Of a stretch of 12,186 bases of DNA, positions 6,900 through 12,186 are shown one piece after another. The notes under the pieces were generated by a model. That model saw only the letters and a list, made by a program, of their open reading frames with translations. It ran no database searches and was not told where the DNA came from. The position numbers were made by a program, and so were the translations under genes. Numbering within the stretch: the stretch's first letter is position 1; each line of letters begins with the position of its first letter. Origin of the DNA: Actinomycetes bacterium (lineage in GTDB: Bacteria > Actinomycetota > Actinomycetes > Propionibacteriales > Propionibacteriaceae); assembly GCA_023387135.1 (NCBI GenBank), contig JAEWIK010000050.1:1-12186 (forward strand), written 5' to 3'.

Positions 6900-8420
6900 G
6901 TGACAGAGAGCCCGATCCCGACCGAGTTGGCCCAGCACGAGCTGTCAGAGCAGCAACGGGTGCGCCTGGAGAAGCGGCAGCGCCTGCTGGCGTCCGGCGT
7001 CCCCGCCTACGCCATCTCGGTCCCGAGGACCCACACCGCGGCGTCAGTCCACGAGCGGTGGGGTGGCCTGGCCGCAGGCGAGGAGACCGCGGACGTCGTC
7101 TCGGTCTCGGGCCGCGTCGTCTTCATCCGCAACACCGGCAAGCTCTGCTTCGCCACCCTCCAGGACGGCTTCACGCTCGCCGACTCCGGCACCCGGCTGC
7201 AGGTCATGCTCTCGCTCGCCGAGGTCGGCGAGGAGTCGCTGGCGGCGTGGAAGGCCGACGTCGACCTGGGCGACTTCGTGAGCGTGACAGGACGGGTGAT
7301 CTCGTCCAAGCGTGGCGAGCTGTCGGTGCTCGCCGGGGAATGGCGGTTGGCGTCCAAGGCGCTGCGTCCGCTGCCCACCCTGCACAAGGAACTCAGCGAG
7401 GAGACCCGCGTCCGGCAGCGCTATTCCGACCTCGTCGCCCGCGACGAGGCCCGCGACATGGTGCGCGCCCGCGCGCTCGTCACGCGCGCCGTCCGCGAAG
7501 GGCTGCACGCCGAGGGCTACATCGAGATCGAGACCCCCGTCCTGCAGCTCATCCACGGCGGCGCTGCCGCCCGTCCGTTCAAGACCCACCTCAACGCCTT
7601 CGACATCCCGATGACGCTGCGGATCGCGCTCGAGCTGTACCTCAAGCGGGCGATGGTGGGCGGCGCCGACAGGGTGTACGAGATCGGCAGGATCTTCCGC
7701 AACGAGGGCATCGACTCGTCCCACTCGGCGGAGTTCACGATGCTGGAGGCCTACCAGTCGTGGGGCGACCAGTTCACCATCGCCGAGATGACCAAGCGCC
7801 TCGTGCAGTCGGCGGCCGACGCCCTCGGCTCGCGCCAGCTCGAAACGCCCCGCGGGATCGTCGACCTCGACGGCGAGTGGGCCTGGAAGCCGGTGTATCC
7901 CACCTTGTCGGAGGCGGTGGGCCAGGAACTCACCCCGCGGACCGACGCGGACGTGCTGCGCGCGATCGCGCAGCGGCACGGGATCGCCTTCGATCCGGCC
8001 TGGGGTTCGCAGAAGCTCGCCATGGAACTGTTCGGAGAGATCGTCGAACCCACGCTGCTGCAGCCGACCTTCGTCTGCGACTACCCGGCGATCGCGCAGC
8101 CGCTGGCCAGGCAGCACCGCGACGATCCCGACCTCGTCGAGGCGTGGGACCTCATCATCGACGGCGTGGAGCGCGCGACAGGGTTCTCCGAACTGATCGA
8201 CCCCGTCATCCAGCGCGAGCGGCTCGTCGCCCAGTCGCTGAAGGCGGCCGCCGGCGACCCGGAGGCCATGCAGCTCGACGAGGACTTCCTGCAGGCGCTC
8301 GAACTCGGGGCGCCGCCGATGGGCGGCATGGGCATGGGGATGGATCGCCTCATGATGCTGCTCACAGGCACGGGGATCCGGGAGACGATCCTGTTCCCGC
8401 TGCTGCGCCCGCACAGCTAG
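6900..8420 (+). CDS. lysS: Lysyl-tRNA synthetase, class II (LysX/LysS2-like branch)
   Basis: The protein charges tRNA-Lys with lysine using ATP, in the cytoplasm. It has 506 residues from the GTG at 6900; an in-frame GTG at 6861 would add 13 residues, but the 6900 start sits just behind a -10-like hexamer. Residues about 65-155 form the OB-fold anticodon-binding domain ([22 protein letters not shown]). The class II core follows: motif 1 region around 195-225 with [17 protein letters not shown], motif 2 [18 protein letters not shown] (266-283, Arg267), and motif 3 [12 protein letters not shown] (476-487). The late signature [17 protein letters not shown], rather than the NGFSELND of E. coli LysS, and [16 protein letters not shown] place it with the synthetase part of mycobacterial LysX, but the membrane lysyl-phosphatidylglycerol domain is absent. 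It diverges from the arsR-MFS operon and converges on crgA. Confidence 0.92.
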   Translation: MTESPIPTELAQHELSEQQRVRLEKRQRLLASGVPAYAISVPRTHTAASVHERWGGLAAGEETADVVSVSGRVVFIRNTGKLCFATLQDGFTLADSGTRLQVMLSLAEVGEESLAAWKADVDLGDFVSVTGRVISSKRGELSVLAGEWRLASKALRPLPTLHKELSEETRVRQRYSDLVARDEARDMVRARALVTRAVREGLHAEGYIEIETPVLQLIHGGAAARPFKTHLNAFDIPMTLRIALELYLKRAMVGGADRVYEIGRIFRNEGIDSSHSAEFTMLEAYQSWGDQFTIAEMTKRLVQSAADALGSRQLETPRGIVDLDGEWAWKPVYPTLSEAVGQELTPRTDADVLRAIAQRHGIAFDPAWGSQKLAMELFGEIVEPTLLQPTFVCDYPAIAQPLARQHRDDPDLVEAWDLIIDGVERATGFSELIDPVIQRERLVAQSLKAAAGDPEAMQLDEDFLQALELGAPPMGGMGMGMDRLMMLLTGTGIRETILFPLLRPHS

Positions 8421-8438
8421 CCCGCGCCGCGAGGAAGA

Positions 8439-8455
8439 CGCCCGATCTCCGGGCG
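8439..8455. terminator. Hairpin between convergent lysS and crgA
   Basis: CGCCCG (8439-8444) and CGGGCG (8450-8455) form a 6-bp GC stem with a 5-base loop, 19 bases past the lysS stop and 22 bases past the crgA stop. The symmetric position suits a bidirectional terminator, although no T-tract is present on either side. Confidence 0.45.
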
Positions 8456-8476
8456 CCTGTCACTGCTTCCCGGTGG

Positions 8477-8776
8477 CTACTTCCAGAGCGTGGAGAGGGC
8501 GAAAGCGCCCGCCATGCAGCCCATGCCGATGACGATGTTCCAGCCCCCGATGGCCGACATCAGCGGGACGTCGATGCCCGTCGAGGCGGTGATGTAGTAG
8601 ACGACGAGCCAGGCGACGCCAATCAGGCCGAGCGCGATGAAGGCGGGGGCCACCCACTGGCGGCTACCGGGCGACGCGACGTGGCGCTTCTCGTCGGCGC
8701 GCGACTCGGCGACCTTGTCCTTGGTTGCCTGCCTCTTCTTGTCGGCGGCGGCCTTGCGAACCTTCGACTCGGGCAC
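8477..8776 (-). CDS. crgA: Cell division protein CrgA
   Basis: A small membrane protein of 99 residues starting at a GTG with AGGAG five bases upstream (8782-8786). The N-terminal ~38 residues are very basic and hydrophilic (PESKVRKAAADKKRQATKDK), as is usual for CrgA/UPF0233. Two membrane segments follow, at about 42-62 (APAFIALGLIGVAWLVVYYI) and 77-97 (GGWNIVIGMGCMAGAFALS), with a short external loop between them and the family feature GxWN after it. In mycobacteria and Streptomyces, CrgA sits at the division septum and interacts with FtsZ, FtsI and related proteins. Position next to DUF881, pabA/trpG and pknB supports the call. A longer frame starting at 8836 lacks a ribosome binding site. 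Confidence 0.93.
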   Translation of the reverse strand: MPESKVRKAAADKKRQATKDKVAESRADEKRHVASPGSRQWVAPAFIALGLIGVAWLVVYYITASTGIDVPLMSAIGGWNIVIGMGCMAGAFALSTLWK

Positions 8777-8781
8777 CTGAA

Positions 8782-8816
8782 CTCCTCGCACTGCGCAATC
8801 TGACCCGCCAAGGATA
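8782..8816 (-). promoter_or_regulatory. crgA ribosome binding site and candidate -10 (TATCCT)
   Basis: On the minus strand TATCCT (8816-8811) lies 34 bases upstream of the GTG, leaving a leader of roughly 28 bases that carries AGGAG at 8786-8782. Unlike most genes here, crgA thus has a conventional leader, and its Shine-Dalgarno fixes the start at 8776. No clear -35. Confidence 0.45.
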
Positions 8817-8897
8817 CCCGAGACGACGCGCGCCACGGCACGTTCCCCGGCGCCCGCCGGGCGGTCCTCGTGACGGGGTGGACGGTGGCGCCGGGCA

Positions 8898-8903
8898 TAG
8901 GCT
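8898..8903 (+). promoter_or_regulatory. Candidate -10 hexamer of the DUF881 gene (TAGGCT)
   Basis: TAGGCT is followed by seven bases and the ATG at 8911, again predicting a leaderless mRNA. The divergent gap to crgA (8777-8910) also holds a GC-rich palindrome, CGCCCG-C-CGGGCG, at 8851-8863, of unknown significance. Confidence 0.45.
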
Positions 8904-8910
8904 GGCGGCC

Positions 8911-9681
8911 ATGGTGCGCATGCTGACGCTGGGCAGGGCCCGCATCAGGCGCGCCCTCAGGTGGGGCAGGCAGCGCACCACCGCGGCGAAGGCCGCCACC
9001 TTCGTGACCTGCCTGGCGGCGGGCCTGATGCTCACGACGGGCGCGCTGGCGTCGAAGGGCGCCGACCTGCGTCCCAACCAGACGACCGACCTCATCGACC
9101 TCGTGCGCGAGGAGTCGCGGCACAACGCCGACCTCGCCGCCCAAGTGGCGGAACTGCGCGCCAGGGTCGACGAACTCGCCCAGGGCACCTCCAGCAACAC
9201 CCCCGGCGGCGACGACGGGCTCGACGGGCTGTCCCGCGCGGCGGCGCTCGAGGCTGTGAAGGGCCCGGCCGTCACCGTCACGCTCACCGACGCGCCGCTC
9301 ACCGTGAAGCCCGCCGGCGTGGCCGACGAGTTGCTCATCGTCCACCAGCAGGACATCCAGGCCGTCGCCAACGCGCTGTGGGCCGGCGGCGCCGAGGCGA
9401 TGACGATCCAGGGACAACGGGTCACGGCGCTGACGGGCATCAAGTGCGTCGGCAACACCGTCGTGCTGCACGGCGTCCCGTACGCGCCGCCGTACGTCAT
9501 CACCGCCATCGGCGACCCGGACAAGCTCGAGGCCTCGCTCGCCGCGTCGGAGTACCTGATGACCTACCAGGAGTACGTGACCGCCTACCGGCTGGGCTAC
9601 TCCCAGGAGCGCCACGACGAGGCGACGCTGCCGGGCTTCAAGGGCAGCGTCGAGCTCACCCGCGCCCGTCCCGAGCGCTGA
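8911..9681 (+). CDS. DUF881 family membrane-anchored protein
   Basis: The protein has 256 residues. A basic N-terminus (RARIRRALRWGRQR) precedes one membrane segment at about 26-47 (KAATFVTCLAAGLMLTTGAL), so it is probably anchored with the bulk outside the cell. Residues about 60-92 form a likely coiled coil (LIDLVREESRHNADLAAQVA and onward). The DUF881 fold follows, with ALEAVKGPAVTVTLTDAP, then LIVHQQDIQAVANALWAGGA, EAMTIQGQRV and NTVVLHGVPYAPPYVITAIG. Homologues sit between crgA and trpG/pabA in many actinobacteria (Rv0012 in M. tuberculosis). No biochemical function is established from sequence; a role in division or envelope assembly is inferred from its neighbours. A longer frame opening at 8725 would run back through the crgA promoter and is rejected. 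Confidence 0.9.
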   Translation: MVRMLTLGRARIRRALRWGRQRTTAAKAATFVTCLAAGLMLTTGALASKGADLRPNQTTDLIDLVREESRHNADLAAQVAELRARVDELAQGTSSNTPGGDDGLDGLSRAAALEAVKGPAVTVTLTDAPLTVKPAGVADELLIVHQQDIQAVANALWAGGAEAMTIQGQRVTALTGIKCVGNTVVLHGVPYAPPYVITAIGDPDKLEASLAASEYLMTYQEYVTAYRLGYSQERHDEATLPGFKGSVELTRARPER

Positions 9682-9724
9682 ACCGCCTGACCCCCACGTC
9701 CTGCGGACCCCGGACCTCACCGGT

Positions 9725-9742
9725 TCCCCCGTCGGGGAGAAT
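9725..9742 (+). promoter_or_regulatory. Dyad and candidate -10 (GAGAAT) in front of pabA
   Basis: TCCCC (9725-9729) and GGGGA (9734-9738) form a 5-bp stem with a 4-base loop. It overlaps GAGAAT (9737-9742), which lies seven bases before the ATG at 9750, the same spacing as at other starts here. GGGGAG ten bases from the ATG could instead serve as a Shine-Dalgarno. The dyad might end DUF881 transcription or regulate pabA. Confidence 0.3.
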
Positions 9743-9749
9743 GGGCGCC

Positions 9750-10385
9750 ATGGCCCGGATCCTCGTCGTCGACAACTACGACTCCTTCGTCTACAACCTG
9801 GTCCAGTACCTGGCGCAGATAGGGGCCGAGGTCGAGATCTGGCGCAACGACGACGAGCGTTTCTCCGACGAGCACTGGTCGGAGGGGTTCGACGGCGTCC
9901 TCATCTCGCCGGGGCCCGGGACGCCCGAGCAGGCAGGCGTCTGCGTGGAGCTCATCCGCACCCATCGTCCGGAGCTCCCGGTGTTCGGCGTCTGCCTCGG
10001 CCTGCAGTCGATGGCTGTCGCGTACGGCGGCACGGTGAACCGGGCTCCCGAACTGCTGCACGGCAAGACCTCGGCGGTCCACCATGACGGACGCGGCGTG
10101 TTCGCCGGCCTGCCCGACCCCATCACCGCGACCCGCTACCACTCCCTGGCGCTCGACCCCGAGACGGTGCCCGACGTGCTGGACGTGACCGCCCGGACCG
10201 ACTCGGGGGTGATCATGGGCCTCAGGCATCGCAGCCTGCCGGTGGAGAGCGTGCAGTTCCACCCCGAATCGGTGCTCACCGAAGGCGGGTACCAGATGCT
10301 CGCCAACTGGTTGGCGGTGTGCGGCGATGCCGACGCTCCCCGCAGGGCGGCGGGCCTCAGCCCGCTGGTCGCCAAGCAGTCCTGA
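9750..10385 (+). CDS. pabA: Glutamine amidotransferase component of aminodeoxychorismate/anthranilate synthase
   Basis: A class I glutamine amidotransferase of 211 residues. It releases ammonia from glutamine for a chorismate-using partner (PabB or TrpE), in p-aminobenzoate/folate or tryptophan synthesis. Visible motifs: ILVVDNYDSFVYNL at the N-terminus, SPGPGTPEQAG (53-63), the nucleophile elbow GVCLGLQ with Cys82, HGKTS (104-108), and the catalytic pair in VQFHPES (His171, Glu173). The triad is complete. Sequence alone does not separate PabA from TrpG; no trpE or pabB is adjacent, and the equivalent M. tuberculosis gene at this locus is called trpG. An in-frame ATG three codons earlier (9741) is less likely, because the GGGGAG would lie almost on top of it. 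It converges on pknB with only 27 bases between the stops and no visible terminator. Confidence 0.93.
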   Translation: MARILVVDNYDSFVYNLVQYLAQIGAEVEIWRNDDERFSDEHWSEGFDGVLISPGPGTPEQAGVCVELIRTHRPELPVFGVCLGLQSMAVAYGGTVNRAPELLHGKTSAVHHDGRGVFAGLPDPITATRYHSLALDPETVPDVLDVTARTDSGVIMGLRHRSLPVESVQFHPESVLTEGGYQMLANWLAVCGDADAPRRAAGLSPLVAKQS

Positions 10386-10412
10386 GGACCGGGACCGCCG
10401 TCGTCGCTCTCG

Positions 10413-12186
10413 CTAGCCGCCCTCGCCGGGGGTCGCCGGTGGCGTGCTCTCCGGAGGAGGCGGCGTCGTCGGCGGTGGCGTGGTGGGCGGAGGCGTGGTC
10501 GGCGGTGGGGGCGGCGCCTTGGCGACAGTCAGCGTGATCTTCTTCGTCCGCTTCACGAGCTCGCCGGGGCCGGGGCTCTGCTTGAAGACCAGCCCCTCGA
10601 CCTCCGCCGCGGTCTCCTCCGTCTTGAAGGTGATGGAGTTGAAGCCTGCCTGCCGGGCCGCCTTCTCGGCCTCGTCGGGGGTCATCGCCCTGAGGTTGGG
10701 GACCGGCGACTCGCCCGTCGCGTAGCCGATGACGATCTCCTGGTTGAGCGGCACCGAGGCACCCTCGACGGGATTGATCGTCGTGACCTCGTTCTCCTTG
10801 GCGGTCAACGGCTCGTTGGGGTCGACCTCGGTACGGACGTTGGTGAAGCCCGCCTCCGCGAGCAGCCTGGTCGCGTCCTCGTAGTTCATCCCCTTGATGC
10901 CGGACGGGATGGTGGCCTTCTTCGGCCCGACGTTGATGACGACGTTGACAGTCGTGCCGGGCTCGACCTCCTCGCCGGGAAGCGGATCCTGCTTGATGAT
11001 GCGGCCCACCGACGCGTCGTCCGGGCCCTCCTCCTCTTCGGGGAGGATCTTCAGGCCGAGCCCCTGCAGGGTCTCCGAGGCCTCGGGCAGCTTGCGATCG
11101 ACGAGGGTCGGGACGGTGACGAGTTGCACCGGCGGCGCGGGCGGGAAGAAGTAGAACCAGGCGCCGATGACGGCGCCGATCACGGCGAGCGCGGCGAGGG
11201 TGGCCCACAGCCAGGCGAGGCTCCGGCGCTGCTTCGCGGGTTCGATGGCCCTCGTGGCACCGGTCTGGGTCAGCGTCGATTCGGTGGGCAGGACGGTGGT
11301 GGGCACTCCCGCCGCGGCGCTGGCCGGCGGCACCAGGACCGTCGCGGCGGCGGCCGAGACCGGCACCGCGGCGGGCATCCTGGGGGCCCGGGCGGTGACG
11401 TCCTGGCCTGCCAGCAGCCTTCCGATGTCGGCGCGCATGGCGGCGGCGGTCTGGTAGCGGTCGGCCGGGTCCTTGGCCAGCGACTTGAGCACGATGGCGT
11501 CCATGCCCGGGGTGACCATCGGGTCCAGCGAACTCGGCGGCACGGGTTGTTCGCGGACGTGCTGGTACGCCACGCTCACCGGCGAGTCGCCCTGGAACGG
11601 CGGCCGTCCGACGAGCAGTTCGTAGAGCAGGCAGCCTGCCGAGTAGATGTCGGAGCGCGAGTCGACTGTCTCGCCGCGGGCCTGCTCGGGCGACAGGTAC
11701 TGCGCGGTGCCGATCACCGCCGCGGTCTGCGTCATGGTGGCCGACGTGTCCGCGACGGCCCTGGCGATGCCGAAGTCCATGACCTTCACGACGCCGGCGG
11801 AGGTGAGCATCACGTTGGCGGGCTTGATGTCCCGGTGGACGATGCCCGCCTTGTGCGAGTAGTTGAGGGCGTCCAGCACCCCCATGGCGAACTGGAGGGC
11901 CTTCTCGGGCTGGATCTGCCGGCCGGTGCGCAGCAGCTCGCGCAGCGTGTGGCCCTCGACGAGCTCCATCACGATGTAGGGGACGTGGACCCCTGTCGAC
12001 GGGTCAGCCTCTTCGCCGGTGTCGTAGACGGCGACGATGTTGGGGTGGTTGAGCCCTGCCGATGCCTGCGCCTCGCGGCGGAAGCGGGCTTGGAAGGTCG
12101 GGTCGCTGGCGAGGTCGAGTCGCAACCGCTTGACCGCAACGTCTCGTTGCAGGCGCGTGTCGCGGGCTCGCCACACCTCGGCCATG
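10413..12186 (-). CDS. pknB: PASTA-domain serine/threonine protein kinase PknB (N-terminus beyond right edge)
   Basis: The gene enters from the right edge; 590 residues are visible. The ATG at 12185 reads MAEVWRARD, which is the middle of the usual glycine-loop sequence GGMAEVW, so the true start lies outside and the last base fits a Gly codon. Numbered from that Met: catalytic Lys19 (VAVK), HRDIKPANVM (Asp119), DFG (137-139), activation-loop Thr152 and Thr154 (TMTQT), and SPEQARG. A juxtamembrane stretch rich in Ala, Pro and Thr (about 262-320) is followed by one membrane helix (323-347). Three PASTA repeats lie outside at about 356-421, 424-490 and 493-556, then a Pro/Thr tail (557-590). 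PASTA domains bind peptidoglycan fragments, linking wall state to phosphorylation of division and wall-synthesis proteins. M. tuberculosis PknB has four PASTA repeats; this one has three. Confidence 0.95.
   Translation of the reverse strand, partial: MAEVWRARDTRLQRDVAVKRLRLDLASDPTFQARFRREAQASAGLNHPNIVAVYDTGEEADPSTGVHVPYIVMELVEGHTLRELLRTGRQIQPEKALQFAMGVLDALNYSHKAGIVHRDIKPANVMLTSAGVVKVMDFGIARAVADTSATMTQTAAVIGTAQYLSPEQARGETVDSRSDIYSAGCLLYELLVGRPPFQGDSPVSVAYQHVREQPVPPSSLDPMVTPGMDAIVLKSLAKDPADRYQTAAAMRADIGRLLAGQDVTARAPRMPAAVPVSAAAATVLVPPASAAAGVPTTVLPTESTLTQTGATRAIEPAKQRRSLAWLWATLAALAVIGAVIGAWFYFFPPAPPVQLVTVPTLVDRKLPEASETLQGLGLKILPEEEEGPDDASVGRIIKQDPLPGEEVEPGTTVNVVINVGPKKATIPSGIKGMNYEDATRLLAEAGFTNVRTEVDPNEPLTAKENEVTTINPVEGASVPLNQEIVIGYATGESPVPNLRAMTPDEAEKAARQAGFNSITFKTEETAAEVEGLVFKQSPGPGELVKRTKKITLTVAKAPPPPPTTPPPTTPPPTTPPPPESTPPATPGEGG
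10456..10515. repeat. 15-bp tandem repeat encoding the PknB Pro/Thr tail
   Basis: Three 15-bp units (10456-10470, 10471-10485, 10486-10500), each encoding TTPPP on the minus strand, plus a partial fourth in which the TT codons are replaced. Units differ only at third codon positions, so the repeat is kept at the protein level rather than being a fresh duplication. Confidence 0.7.

Noticed and set aside
6039..8803. Other long shadow frames over lysS and arsR-MFS (such as plus-strand 7058-8803 and minus-strand 7044-8414)
   Set aside because: Out of frame with or antisense to clearly recognisable proteins, with Arg/Ala/Pro-rich composition and no motifs.
8851..8863. GC palindrome CGCCCG-C-CGGGCG between crgA and DUF881 as an operator
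   Set aside because: Short, purely G/C, and not aligned with either candidate promoter; noted but not supported.
12183..12185. ATG at 12185 as the true start of pknB
   Set aside because: MAEVW is an internal part of the kinase glycine-rich loop; a kinase beginning there would lack the nucleotide loop, so the gene must continue past the window.
1..12186. CRISPR arrays, insertion sequences, phage genes, tRNA/rRNA genes, riboswitches
   Set aside because: No regularly spaced repeats, transposase motifs, terminal inverted repeats or tRNA-like cloverleaf sequence were seen; composition and gene content look like stable chromosomal core plus ordinary transporters.

Overview
The window is high-GC, gene-dense DNA with G/C-rich third codon positions, many GTG starts and TANNNT-type -10 hexamers just upstream of start codons. 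The right half carries the block crgA - DUF881 gene - pabA/trpG-like amidotransferase - pknB (convergent), in the same order and orientations as the conserved actinobacterial cell-division/PASTA-kinase locus (compare crgA-Rv0012-trpG-pknB of Mycobacterium tuberculosis). This makes the source an actinobacterium. A propionibacterial lineage is a guess from general protein flavour, not something I can prove.

Layout. 1-819 (-): 5'-complete but C-terminally cut MerR-family regulator fused to HEAT-like repeats. 885-4699 (-): two overlapping genes for a heterodimeric type IV ABC exporter, with a possible short leader ORF in front (4696-4740). 4886-6819 (-): an ArsR-like winged-helix regulator and an MFS transporter, overlapping by one base. 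6820-6899: divergent promoter region with a clear dyad. 6900-8420 (+): lysyl-tRNA synthetase. 8477-8776 (-): crgA. 8911-9681 (+): DUF881 membrane protein. 9750-10385 (+): glutamine amidotransferase subunit pabA/trpG. 10413-12186 (-): PASTA-domain Ser/Thr kinase PknB, whose N-terminus lies beyond the right edge. No gap between genes exceeds 300 bases; the largest are 4741-4885 and 8777-8910, and both are described below.

How the genes work together. The left half looks like two export modules with their regulators: ArsR-like/MFS, and the ABC pair with the MerR-HEAT protein downstream. Substrates cannot be read from the sequence. The right half is housekeeping: lysine charging, folate or tryptophan precursor synthesis, and the division/cell-wall signalling cluster (CrgA, DUF881, PknB), whose remaining members (pknA, pbpA, rodA, pstP, fha) would be expected beyond the right edge.

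I see no CRISPR array, insertion sequence, prophage, tRNA or rRNA, and no overtly new multi-gene system. The observations most worth a second look are the repeated -10-to-start-codon spacing (likely leaderless transcripts), the MerR-HEAT fusion, the candidate leaderless leader ORF coupled to the ABC operon, and the dyad lying on the ArsR promoter.
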